From: Taxillus chinensis | Lineage: Eukaryota > Streptophyta > Magnoliopsida > Santalales > Loranthaceae | Length of the DNA stretch: 64,000 bases | NCBI GenBank assembly: GCA_023512835.1 | Contig: JAKCVP010000366.1 | Location: 1-64,000 of the forward strand | Direction: 5' to 3' | Part shown: positions 43,565-54,234 of the stretch, piece by piece | Position numbering within the stretch: position 1 is the stretch's first letter | How the letters are laid out: every line of letters starts with the position of its first letter | Position numbers and translations under genes: made by a program | Notes under the pieces: generated by a model | Databases searched by the model: none | Seen by the model: only the letters and a program-made list of their open reading frames with translations | Told to the model about the DNA's origin: nothing

Positions 43565-44735
43565 GCAGCGTTAGCGTGGTGGGAGAGGCTCAAGCAGCGC
43601 GACTGGCAGCCAATTCATCTCGGATGGATGGAAGAAACAGAAATTTTCTTGGACTCGTTAGCAGGAAGGTATCAAGTAGTTGGAAGCAAACGGCGCCAGC
43701 GGATGTATAGATTGCATACAAGCGAGGTGGAAGTGCGAAGGATCAGCGAGGCGCGTAGATGAGACGGGCGGAGGCATTGCTGTTTTTGGGGCCGATGCCG
43801 ACCAGCTGCGATGATGAGGATGAGAGTGTACAAGCAGCAGTGAGCAGAGCTGGAGTGCGAAAAGAAAAGAGCGGATCTGGATGGGAGGAAGACGAGCTTG
43901 AAGCGGTTCTTATGAGCATAGCGCGGCATAGTGCAAAAGGCGAGCCTCGATGATGCTCTAATGAAGACGACACGACCTGTAGCACAAGTATCAGCATACC
44001 TAAGCATTCGCATGACGATGTAGATGAGGCAGAGATTGGCAGGGGCAGGCGCTGAGTCGGCGGCAGCTTATTCTGCGCGTCAGGCACGCAGGTGCAGGCA
44101 TTGACTCGAGTGGACAATGCCCGCAACGGATAAGGATCGGATAAGCAGCAGTTGTGGGTGTTTTCGATGGTTGCGCGCCAATACGTAGGGAGTGGGAGTG
44201 GCTTCACGTGGCCGACTCTTTTCCGAGCAGCCTTGCGGTGGACGCTTGCGGGCTGGCAGCTAGTCAGAAGGGGATGCATGCATTAGAGAAGCTGCTAAAA
44301 ACGATGTGTGCAGGAGCGGGCTAGCGAGCCACGCGAGAGGGCGGATGGTATGTTAGATAGAGTGTGTGTGGCTTGTCTGGGAGCTCTTCTGGAAGACGCG
44401 AAGACGGCGGGCGTGGCACGATCTGCCTCTCCTGCCTACCGCCCCCCCCCTCCTCCCCTCGCCCTCCTCCTCAGCCAGCCTGCCTGCCTGCCCATTCATC
44501 CTCTTACCCCATAAAGCCGTGACCTGCCCTGCATTACTCGGTCTCGCCCCGAGCCTCCCCTCTCCACTACCACATGCGCTGCTTCCAGCCCCACCCCCAG
44601 GGCTGCGACTCCCCATCGTGCCAACCTACCGACTACCTAATCTAACCACGCCGAACCGCCCCATCCACTCGCTGTTCCTGACATACGGATCAACTTCGGC
44701 TTCCCTGCCACTGCTGCGCTGTCGGCTCGAGAGCA
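43565..44735. other. Intergenic interval upstream of a Zn2Cys6 gene
   Basis: About 1.17 kb. No supported gene. The minus-strand 178-codon frame (43743-44279) is Ser/Leu-rich read-through without motifs. The last 350 bases are C-rich and pyrimidine-biased, consistent with the promoter/leader of the regulator at 44736. Confidence 0.45.
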
Positions 44736-46900
44736 ATGGATCGCCCAGCTCTGGGGCCGCAGCCCACCCAGAGCCTACACGACCCCGACGACTTGGACTC
44801 GAAGCCCTACCAGCCTGCCGTCGCCGCCCCCGCGCCCCACCACCACCATCATCACCAAAACAACGCCTTCTATCACCACGCCGCTCTCCCCTTGAATCCC
44901 CTGGTCACCCCAGCTGCCGCCCACCTCCAGGCACACCTTCAAGCACAGTCGGCCTCATCACCCCAGCCTCAACGCGCCCCAAGCGACGCTCCTGGCGACG
45001 CCCCAAAGAGGTCCGTCCGTCTGCGCAAGGCCTGCGATTCATGCGGCATCCGTAAAGTCAAGGTACGCAAGCCCACCTTTCCCCGACCCCCACGCCCTCT
45101 CCTCCATCTCTTGGTCCTGTCATGGCTAAAAGATAGATTCCAGTGCGATGAGAGTGGTCCTCCATGCAAAGCTTGTCTGGCCTTGGACATTCCATGCACC
45201 TTCGATCGCCCAAGCCGCAGAAGAGGCCCGCCAAATCGTCACGCCGAAGCCATCAAGCGCCAAAAACTTGGGCAGAACGGTCATTCGAGCTCACACCTCG
45301 CCTCGCCTGTCGCGCCTTCACCAACTGCCCTGCCTAGTCAGCTCCTTCAGTCTGCGCCCCTCTCCGCCGAATCAATAGCCCCTCTAGAGCTCATCAACGC
45401 TCTCATTGACGACTTCTTCACCTACATCCACCCAGTCACTCCTTTCCCCCACGAGACCTGGTTCCGACAAGCCTTCGCTCAGAGACGAGATGTACACGAC
45501 AGACCCTTTGTCGCCCTCCTGGCCGGCATGGTGGGTTCTCTCGTTTCATCCTTTCCCAGACGGCCCCTCAAGCGCATCACACAGCTCAATCTACGACATG
45601 TCTTTCCGACTGCACTAAGCTTAGTCCAGCGATGTCAACAGGTCGTTCACGAAGCTCGCGGCACCGGCTATCTGAGCCGTCCCGATCTCAACATCTATGA
45701 TGCGGTGACTTGCTATTTCATGGTCTGTATGCACTCATTCACCTACGAGCTGACGCTGGGGAACCTTTACCTCGGCGAATGTTACAACATCCTGCGTGTC
45801 CTTGGACAGCACAAAGTCCCCACAGACCAAAGCCAGCAGGTCAACTATATTGAGCAAGAGGTTGCGCGACGACTCTACTGGACAGTATTCGTCACAGTCC
45901 TGTGAGTAACCAGCTTCTCAATACGAGCGTGTTTCAACTAACCTGCATCAGTTCGTCGAGATCAATGGGTGTCGGCCTGGACGAACTTTTTATGCACGTC
46001 GAGATTCCAGGGTCGCCTCATCCACCGCTCCCTTTGGAGGTCGATGATCGCTACATTTTCCCTGACCACATTGAGCCTCAGCATCGTGAGGTCGTGCCCC
46101 GTATTACAGGCTTCAATCTCAACGTCCGAGTGTATCTTGTTTACGATCCGCTTCGCGCTGCTGAGGTCTCATACGGAATCAAACACAGCTTCGATTGGAC
46201 GCTGCAGAAGAATGTACTACAGCAGTGTCTGGCAAACGTCAAGCAAATTCACAACTCTCTACCTGACACATTTGCCGTCTGGCGCGGCATCAATTCACGG
46301 TCGCCCACCGGCAGTTCTGCATCTTCGACCCTGGAGCACCACACAAACAACCTCGAACTGCATCCAACTGGCGTCGATTTCATAGAAGATGAGTCAAGGA
46401 GATACATTACATACGAAATCCAGAAAGCAAACATACATGCATCGCTGCTTACTGCACGGTCCGACTTTGCTGAGCGGTACTATTCCATCTGCGAGGCGCA
46501 GCAGACTTCGTCACCGAATGCCTTTGAAGCAAGTCACAGTGATCTGAAGATTGAACGCGAGAGCATAGCTTCAGATCTCCTGGCAGTCCTCTCGTCGATT
46601 CGGCCGCTACACATGGAACCAAACTGCCTTCCATTCTGCATGAAGATTCGACAGATAGCAGCCACTCTCCTACCGTCAAGCAATGGTCTTGACAACGGCA
46701 TACCCGATCAGAGGGCACAATACTATCTGCGAAATTTCATGGAGATACTCACCGATCTTGAAAAGAGCGGAGAGGGCAGCAGGCGGATGCCGGACGCCGA
46801 GGTCGATGAAGAAGAGGAGGAGGATCTAAGGAGGTGGGCCAATCTAAGGGAGTGTCAAAGGGCATTTGCTGAAAAGGGTGGTGTTTTGGGAAAGATGTAG
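44736..46900 (+). CDS. Zn2Cys6 transcription factor with fungal-specific middle domain
   Basis: Model join(44736..45062,45144..45901,45952..46900), 677 aa. Intron 1 (81 nt, GTACGC to TTCCAG) interrupts the zinc cluster but is in frame without a stop. Removing it restores CDSCGIRKVK-CDESGPPCKAC, the canonical C-x2-C-x6-C-x6-C-x2-C-x6-C cluster at residues ~100-127. Intron 2 (50 nt, GTGAGT, AACTAACC branch, ATCAG) is phase 2. The middle domain has typical features: LINALIDDFFTYIHPVTPFPHE, FVALLAGMVGSLVSSFP and YWTVFVTVLSSRSMG. The N terminus carries a His run (HHHHHHQ). The C terminus is acidic (EEEEED). A sequence-specific nuclear regulator; I cannot name its targets. Confidence 0.9.
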
Positions 46901-47201
46901 GTCCCTCGTGACCCACGCACGGGCAACCGCTGTGACAACTTTTGGAAATTCCCCTGGATGAACGATGGATGGCTTATGGATAAATGACATTATTGCCCCT
47001 CGAGCTGCTACTGAACCGTAGGGCTTGGGTATATTGCTCCTCAGTATGCTTTCCGAAATCTCGGTCTAGACCTCAAGAATCTGAACCTGTCTAATAGTCG
47101 TACATTTGTTTCATCGTCTCCCCATCATACACAGCCCCTATAAGTCAGCCACTCCTCTGTCGGCATTTTAGTCCATGTCGCGCTTCTCAGAGTAGAGAAT
47201 C
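46901..47201. other. Convergent 3' interval, Zn2Cys6 gene / mitochondrial uL11
   Basis: About 300 bases between two stop codons on opposite strands. No gene is visible. Confidence 0.4.
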
Positions 47202-47982
47202 TCAGGCGACCACACCAACGCCCATACTCCTGGCCTGCGCAATCACACTCTTACACATGCCTTCCAGACTCACCCCCGCTAACCTTGCCTCGCTTTTCTT
47301 GATCAGGGCAATTTCGTAGATGTGCTTCAAGCTCACCTCCCCTACCTGGGTTGACCCACCACCCTGGCCAGGCGCCTTGTCTCCGCCCGCCGTCTTCGCG
47401 ACCATCTTCACCGTACCCAACCCAACTCCTCCGCCAGCAGAGAGCGCCATATTTTTTGAGCCAGATGCCTTAACGTGCGTGGGTGAAGTGTCGCCAAATG
47501 AAGGCTCGGGCACGCGACCGGGCGCATTGGCACCTCGAGTCTTGCCCGCTTTAGTGGGTCCTACGCCCGCTGCTAGTAGAAGAAGTGTGGACGTTGGCGG
47601 TGTGCGCAATGTGAAGGAGAATGTGCGGTCGGGACGGACGGTGATCACTGCAAATTGTTAATTCATCTGCCTCTTCTCTTCCTCGACTTTTTTAAATGGC
47701 GTCGCGAAGGGTCACGCGAGGGAATCGTTTACGTACAGGCTGGAATGGGTGTGCCAGGCAAGTAGCCTGCTGTGAGGGCGTTGAACTCCTGCAGTAGCCA
47801 GTGTTAGTCGCGTGATTGCAGGAAGTGGGGTGGAGGAAATGCTGAGGCAAGCGTACTTTGCAGAAATCCATAGACTTGACACCCTTTGAACCCAGGGCTG
47901 GACCAACTGGAGGCGATGGACTGGCTTGACCAGCGCCAACAATGAGTTTGACTATCGCATCCTTTGCTGCCTGCCGCGACAT
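47202..47982 (-). CDS. MRPL19: Mitochondrial large-subunit ribosomal protein uL11m
   Basis: Three-exon model complement(join(47202..47647,47737..47788,47857..47982)), 207 aa. Exon 1 encodes [20 protein letters not shown] through [12 protein letters not shown], which contains the L11 signature of PPVGPALG. A 52-nt middle exon encodes [17 protein letters not shown]. Exon 3 starts in [11 protein letters not shown] and carries the C-terminal rRNA-binding half ([29 protein letters not shown]). Splice sites are GTACGC/CTGCAG and GTACGT/TTGCAG with phases 0 and 1. There is an insertion between the two L11 halves rich in Gly/Ala/Lys, common in mitochondrial forms. The part contacts the GTPase-associated centre of the ribosome; that is known for the family. 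Confidence 0.92.
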
Positions 47983-48277
47983 GATGAGTTGTGTTGGGCA
48001 GTCTCCAAATGTAGGTGAGTCCAATCGTCCCAATGTCTCTTTGCAGGCATGAAAGAGTCGGGTGGAGGTCGGAGGTCGGAGATCGGTGTATTGGGGGCTA
48101 AAAGGGGCCAGTGCGCGCGGCGTCCCGCCCAGCCTGCCGTGCCTGCCAGCCCAGCTACGTCGACACTAGCTCGTCACTAACAACCGCTCGTGCAATGTAG
48201 CCTTTTCGATCCTTGTCCTTCACCTGCACTCCCTTCCCGCCTATCCTGTCGCCCAAGCAACACACCCTCGACATTGG

Positions 48278-48508
48278 ATGGAGTGGCTTGAGCTCGCCGG
48301 ACAGAAGGATCCAAAATTCAGCCTTACTCATCTCGCGGCCTTCAAGCCTGTGCATATCACCCACCTGCATTCGTTCGAGGTTTCCGAGAGTACATTGAAG
48401 CTTGCTAGAGAATTCAGAAAACTTGCCATTGGCGTCGCTGTTGCTTGGGCTACCGTTCGCGTCATTGGTGCTATCCTAGACTACAGACGGCGCTCCAGGC
48501 TGGCTTGA
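48278..48508 (+). CDS. Small hypothetical protein with one membrane segment
   Basis: 76-aa open frame (MEWLELAGQKDPKF), divergent from uL11m. It has a charged first half and a hydrophobic stretch LAIGVAVAWATVRVIGAIL at about residues 49-67, followed by a positively charged end DYRRRSRLA. That is the layout of a small tail-anchored protein. I recognise no family, and the ORF is short, so the coding call is tentative. Confidence 0.45.
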   Translation: MEWLELAGQKDPKFSLTHLAAFKPVHITHLHSFEVSESTLKLAREFRKLAIGVAVAWATVRVIGAILDYRRRSRLA

Positions 48509-48638
48509 ATACTGTAGGTAGGTGTTGTCTATCCTTCTCATAGGTTGCAACTGCCACTCACACGACTTGTAGCTAGACAGCTTCCGCCCCATTGCACAGA
48601 CTCTACGTTCCGCAAGTCTCCCTTCCACATATTTGAAA

Positions 48639-49940
48639 ATGATGAAACTCGGCGCATTGCTGCTGGCCGCGGCGGCGTCTGCTCAATACACGATCGACTC
48701 TTTGAGCTTCGGACACAAAGGGCCGCTGAATGCTGCTGGTGGTGAAATTCCAGGCTGGACTATATCTGGTAATGACTTTGCACCACAAGTCCTGTCAGAT
48801 CGCATCATCCTCACACCTCCGGCACCGGGGAACAAGCGTGGTGGCATATTCGCGAAGCATGACCTCGTCCCGAGCGAATGGAAGGCGGAGCTTGAATTCC
48901 GTGCTTCTGGGCAGGAGAGAGGAAGCGGGGTTTTGAATCTGTGGTATGCTAAACAGCTTCCAGAACACCTTCCCAGCATCTACACCGTGGGAGCCTTCGA
49001 TGGTTTGGTGCTGTCAGTGGACCAGTATGGAGGGAGCGGAGGCACCATCCGTGGTTTCCTCAATGATGGTTCATTGAACTTCCGCACACATCACAACATT
49101 GATGAGATGGCTTTTGGAAATTGCCACTACTCGTATAGAAATCGTGGCGAGCTCTCTCGATTGACTGTTGAGCAAAAATCGAGTGGCTTCGAGGTGACCA
49201 TCGATGGCAACCCCTGCTTCAAGAGCGAAAAGATTAGGCTGCCCTCCCAGTACTACTTTGGTATCTCCGCCGCCAGCGCTGAGAATCCAGACTCTTTTGA
49301 AATTGGCAAATTTCTCGTCCTAACGCAGTCTTCAGTGACTCGCGAGGAGCATCGTTCAGATGGATACGAACCACCCAAGAACTTTCAAAACGAGCAGGCA
49401 TACGCTCAACAAGGGCAGCAATCCCCCCCTGCTCCCCAAGCAGCTGCATCCGGAGGCAGCCCTGACCTCAATGGCATCATCAATCGTATCGACAACCTTC
49501 AGGCCACTGTAAACCAGCTCGCATCGACTCTCAACGCTCTTGACATTCAGCGAACGGTCGGCAACCTTGCTGCAACCTTGAAGCAGCTCGACGAGCGTCA
49601 CGACGTGCGCCATTCGGAGGTCATGGCGCGTGGCGGGGGAGGCGCCTCCGATTCCATTCTCGACGCACTTGCTCGTCGGACCCAAAACATTGAGACAGCA
49701 GTCCAGAAAATCCAAAAGGATATTGAGGGGCGTGACCTGCAAAAGACTCTAGCTGATCTCCAGCGTGCGCTTCACGACACTCAAGCAAATTTGATGACCG
49801 GCATGACTCAGGCTGTCACGGGCAGTGCCCCAAAAATGGGTCTGTTCATCGCTGTGGTCCTAGCCTTCCAGGTCATGCTTGCGGGCGCTTACTTTGTGTA
49901 CAAGAAGAGGCGAGCAAACGCCCCGAAGAAGTTCTTGTAG
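48639..49940 (+). CDS. EMP47: L-type lectin-like ER-Golgi cargo receptor (Emp46/Emp47 type)
   Basis: 433 aa from the ATG at 48639 (MMKLGALLLAAAASAQ, a clear signal peptide). The L-type lectin domain spans residues ~18-230, with PLNAAGGEIPGWTISGND, the GAFDGLVLSVDQYGGSGGTIRG segment near the sugar/metal site, and HYSYRNRGELSRL. A coiled-coil-rich lumenal stalk follows (residues ~275-390, heptad-like LNGIINRIDNLQATVNQLASTL). A single membrane span is near residues 400-420 (LFIAVVLAFQVMLAGAYFVY). The cytosolic tail ends KKFL, a KKxx motif for COPI-dependent retrieval. These receptors carry glycoproteins from ER to Golgi; the lectin specificity is not shown by the sequence. Confidence 0.92.
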   Translation: MMKLGALLLAAAASAQYTIDSLSFGHKGPLNAAGGEIPGWTISGNDFAPQVLSDRIILTPPAPGNKRGGIFAKHDLVPSEWKAELEFRASGQERGSGVLNLWYAKQLPEHLPSIYTVGAFDGLVLSVDQYGGSGGTIRGFLNDGSLNFRTHHNIDEMAFGNCHYSYRNRGELSRLTVEQKSSGFEVTIDGNPCFKSEKIRLPSQYYFGISAASAENPDSFEIGKFLVLTQSSVTREEHRSDGYEPPKNFQNEQAYAQQGQQSPPAPQAAASGGSPDLNGIINRIDNLQATVNQLASTLNALDIQRTVGNLAATLKQLDERHDVRHSEVMARGGGGASDSILDALARRTQNIETAVQKIQKDIEGRDLQKTLADLQRALHDTQANLMTGMTQAVTGSAPKMGLFIAVVLAFQVMLAGAYFVYKKRRANAPKKFL

Positions 49941-50855
49941 AGTAGTGACGACTGTAGCACGACGGCAGGGAAATTTATGAGTTATGCGCACCCTCGACAG
50001 TTTTTTCGCCCATGTTATATATTAGCTTGTCTGTTACCTTGTGACGCGTTCACTCCGAATGCTACCTAGGTAGTATGTAGAGGCATCTCTTCACAACGTG
50101 CTAGCATGTTGCCAGCCTTGCTTGTGACAGACGTCTGCCAATTGTCTTTCTGAACGCGGTTTCGACCGGAGACAGAATCCCTCCGTCCACCCACATAGCC
50201 CAGCATTTGAAACACGATTGACGCTCTCCTGCGCGGACCTGCAGGTTGCAAGTATTAGCCAGTTGTCAGGGCGATTGAGCAGCTCAACACGTGACCCGGC
50301 ACGATTTCGGCTAGAGCACATGGAAGCTTCCTAGAACCTGTGTACGGCCCCAAAGCCTTGTTTCGTTGCAGACCTGCAAGCACCGCGTTATCATCCATTG
50401 GTTTTCTGTTTCTGCGCGTCTCCTGCCGACCGTTTTTGATTTGAAAGGCAGAGGTACAGTCGCTGCCTATCCACCGCTGCCGCGCTCAACATCGCCCTCG
50501 CCTCCCTAATCGTTCTGTCTGGCTGTGCTAGTTGCGCTGACAACTCATCATTATCCCATCACCTCCACATCTACGAATCCCACGCCCACTCACCGAAACA
50601 CGTCTTCTTTGGATTCTACGGTCAGTCATCTCATCTCAGAAGATCAAAGACTCGGGCGACAGCTGCGCGCGATCCCCGCACCGCGATGGTGGCGCCTATG
50701 GAGCCTTTGTGGAAGCGCGCGCGCGGCACCCCTTGTCAGAAGTCGGAGCCCTGCTAATGGCGCCGCTTAGAACAGCCCCATCGACACGCGATCCAATCTC
50801 TTGCTCCCTCGCTTGAATACATTTGCGCTTACACGAATGTGCGTCTAAGGGCAAG
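49941..50855. other. Intergenic interval upstream of SNF5
   Basis: About 915 bases, between the lectin gene and SNF5 on the same strand. Several short ATG-initiated frames occur in the 350 bases before the SNF5 ATG and could be upstream ORFs in a long leader. None is supported as a gene. Confidence 0.4.
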
Positions 50856-53549
50856 ATGCAGTCAGCGGATGGTGAAGTTGGCCCGTCTGAACTGTCCAAC
50901 GACAACAACACTTCCGCTTCCTATGAGCAAGGCACCGACAACGGCGCGCCAAATGTAAATACATATGCCGGTCACTCGTCAATGACCTGTCACCACTCAC
51001 ATTTCACATAGGGTAATCAGTCAACACACGATCGGAACGGCGGTATAGCCGAAGGAAAAGAGAAGGCCAAAGCCGTCATGGCTGGGTTGCAGGCAGGATC
51101 GCACCCGCCCAGTCGAAACGACTCTCCGTTGCACAACAACCGATCAAGCAATGGCACACCCAGTCGCAAGCGCTCGCGATCCGGCTCGCAGAAAGCTTCG
51201 AACGACGAAGACGGCCAAGTCAAGCCTACCTTGAGCCAGCTCTACCTCGACGAATACACAACGCGCGATCAAATGTTATATTCGGCCTTGGAAAGAGAAG
51301 ATGAACAAGCGCGCGCAACCTTGGAAGCCTTGACGCGCAAACGCTTCCTGCTCACAGAATACAACAAGCGCGTCATTGATCTCGCCAGGCGCAATCCCAA
51401 TCGCATCGTCTATCCGAGTCAACGACGAAGATTTGGCAACCGACAGACACCGGAGCTCCGAGTGAATCGTAAAGATCGCCAGGCCATTGCAGAACAGCCT
51501 GAAGAACTTGTGCCTATACGGCTGGATGTTGAGTTCGAGAAGCTGCGCCTAAGAGACACATTTACCTGGAACCTTCACGATCGCTTACTGGAGCCTGAAT
51601 TGTTCGCACGAGACCTTATGGAAGATTTTAAAGTCCCACCGGAAGCAGCGCCTCACCTGAAAGAGCAAGTGGTTCAGAACATCAACGAACAAATACAAGA
51701 TTACCACCCACACCCATTCATGGAGCAGGAGCCTCTGGACCCCCATCTGCCATACTTTGCATACAAGAATGATGAAATGCGCATTAAAATCACTATCAAC
51801 ATCACGATTGGCTCCCACACGTACGTTGACAATTTTGATTGGGACATCAATGATCCACACAACAGTCCTGAAGAGTTTGCAAACCAGACCGCTTTGGATC
51901 TCTCGCTATCTGGAGAATTTAAGACCGCCATTGCGCACTCGATCCGGGAGCAGTGCCAACTCTTCACCAAGAGTCTCTACATCACGAACCATCCTTTCGA
52001 CGGGAGACCGATTGAAGACGGTGACATCCAAGAGAACCTATTACCATCTCCACTACCCTCAGTTTTCAGACCGTTTCAGCAAGCTAAGGACTTTGCACCA
52101 ATGTTCTATGAACTGAACGATGTGGACTTGGATCGTCAAGAGTTGATCTTCTCCAGAGAACAGAGACAGCAAAAACGCTCTGCCGTCAATCGTCGCGGTG
52201 GTCCATCACTGCCTGCTCTGAAGGATAGACCGAAAACTTGGAGGACCAGCATTATTTCGTCGGTTATTCCTGGTGCTGCAGAGACTTGGGAGACCAGCGG
52301 TATCCTTCGAGTTTCACGCGCTGGAAAACGCAAGCAATGGAACTCGCGAAACGACGATTCTGATGTTTCGGAAAGCGACGAGTCTGACACTATGGACTCA
52401 CCTGCGCGCAATCCCGCTACGCTGGTTCCTGTTGGCACTTCTAGGACAAGAGGCATGCGTGGCGCCGCTTCAGCTGCCCAGGTTGCAATGCGCGCAAATC
52501 TCAGCACTCGCTCCCAGACCCCTGAGGTGTTCAACGAGCCGAAATTGCCGCCAAAGAAGTACGGCGTCATCAGCGCCCGTGAAGATACTACCGTTGACCC
52601 CCCTACTTACATGTTGAGTCTGAAGCTCCCTAGGCAGAAATACAGAGATTGGTGGAGAGAGTACAAGGCCAATCGCTTACGGAACAATGCAATGATGCAA
52701 AGCACACCCCAACCAAGGAACTCACCGCTACCTGGGTCGATGGGACCTCCTCCCACGACGCCTGGTATGATGAATAGGGGTCTCCCGCAATTCGCACGGC
52801 ACGGATCAAGCGAGGTGCGACCAGACGCAGCTGCAACCTCCACACCGACTCCAGGTGGTCCGCCATCAGGCGTAAGTTTACTCCGTGAAATAGCCCACAA
52901 TTCCCGACTCTCCCAAGCTCGTCGCAATGGCCCTACAACGACGAGAAAGGAGGCATCGAGTTCGTTGCCCAGCATCCCTTCATCCCCCAGCTCTCGAGGT
53001 TCGGATGGATCGGAATACGTTGACGAGTAGCACGGCTACTTCCTAAACGCGTCACAGCCATTCCCCATTCTTAACAACGGGACACAAAAGAGAGAAGAAG
53101 AAGGAAAGCAAAAAAGTCATTCTTGACCCACCTTGGACCTTCGACCTCATGACAAGAGCCAATATGGAAAGTTGCAAGAGTCCCCCTCTCCACCCTGCCC
53201 ACTACTACATTTTCCAAGAAATTCTCCACCTATACATATATGCTTGCTTACCCTCCCCTCAGTGGAATGTCAACTGACACCCTAGTCTTAGCCACCTCCA
53301 AAAGCACCGCAATGGCTCCTCGACGCCCTGCCGGGTCTGCGAGCAGAGTTCCCAGAGGATTCATTTGATGCACAGATGCGATGGAGTGACAAGCAGGGTG
53401 TCTGGCAGCCGCGCATACGCTGCAACGACTGCCCCGGCACGCTATACAATACCGACGAGGAAGATCCCACCAAGAACTTTAGAATACACTTGCAGAATCA
53501 AAAGCACTTACGGGCACGGGCTGCTCGAGCTGGTGGCGGCAGTGTCTAG
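50856..53549 (+). CDS. SNF5: SNF5/SMARCB1-type SWI/SNF subunit
   Basis: Model join(50856..50954,51012..52871,53292..53549), 738 aa. Exon 1 encodes MQSADGEVGPSELSN; intron 1 is 57 nt (GTAAAT...ACATAG), phase 0. Exon 2 holds the tandem SNF5 homology repeats: LVPIRLDVEFEKLRLRDTFTW, then DEMRIKITINITIGSHTYVD and GEFKTAIAHSIREQCQLF. After that come the family motif HPFDGRPIEDGD and NRRGGPSLPALKDR. Exon 3 is reached by a 420-nt intron with a perfect GTAAGT donor (52872) and a CTTAG acceptor, both phase 0. It supplies PQWLLDALPGL...PEDSFDAQMRW and RIRCNDCPGTLYNT, the conserved C-terminal Cys motif. Without that splice the frame continues 53 codons to a stop at 53030 (ending GSEYVDE), a possible alternative end. 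Confidence 0.88.
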
Positions 53550-54131
53550 CCTCAAAACCACCAGAAGGGGAAAGATGAAGAAGTCCTTCAGAGAAGCGGG
53601 GTTTTTTCTACTTCCTTTTTGGATGGGCTGGGGCTACCTACCTCTGGCTTGACTTATTACTGCTTACCTCGACGGGAGGCTTATATTGATGGCATGACTT
53701 GATGAGATCTTTCCTCGGATTCTGGTTCTTTCTTGGAGAAGATAAAAGGACAAATTAGGGGGCTGGGGTGAAGGGAGTGTAGTATATTCTTCTCTCTCAT
53801 TTTTAAGACCAGCTCCGCGTGGTTCGCGTTGAGTTGCATATTCTTAGCGAATGTGATGGGCACTTGGCCTTTTGCTCTTGCTCTTGCTCTGATTGCTTGC
53901 TAAAGATTGTCGTGGTTTGTGTTCTTGTTGATGTGAGTATGATCGTGACTGAAGTTGGATACGTAACGATCGTCTTCCTTCCTCGGTCAAGAGTTACATG
54001 CCATAACTACGATAGAACAAGAACAGCGTAATGTGATAAATAGGAAAAGATATAAGCGAAAGAATGAGTGACTCTAGGGGGGCACGGGAACAAAAGAGGA
54101 AGGGAAAAAAAAAGGAAAAGCTACTAGGCTT
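53550..54131. other. SNF5 3' flank
   Basis: About 580 bases between the SNF5 stop and the tRNA-Asn. No ORF with credible composition is seen. Confidence 0.4.
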
Positions 54132-54234
54132 CTCCCCAGGTCAGGCTTGAACTGACAACCTCCTGATCGCTTGCGTCCTCTGATGAGGTGGACGACTAAC
54201 AGTCAGACGCGCTAACCAGTTGCGCCACCGGGGA
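54132..54234 (-). tRNA. tRNA-Asn(GTT) with a 29-nt intron
   Basis: Folds as a cloverleaf on the minus strand. The acceptor stem is TCCCCGG with CTGGGGA plus a discriminator G. The D stem is GCGC/GCGC. The anticodon stem is TCTGA/TCAGG with loop CT-GTT-A. The T arm is GTCAG-TTCAAGC-CTGAC. The anticodon GTT reads asparagine. After A37 there are 29 extra bases (54168-54196) before the last loop A, the canonical position of nuclear tRNA introns. Internal A and B box sequences are present (TGGCGCAACTGG and GGTTGTCAGTTCAAGCC). Confidence 0.93.

Noticed and set aside
43743..44279. Minus-strand 178-codon ORF downstream of the CCCH gene
   Set aside because: Ser/Leu-rich read-through without motifs; the other strand also has open frames here.
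44366..45055. Plus-strand 229-codon Pro/Leu-rich ORF
   Set aside because: It overlaps the start of the Zn2Cys6 gene in another frame and has the composition of C-rich promoter read-through.
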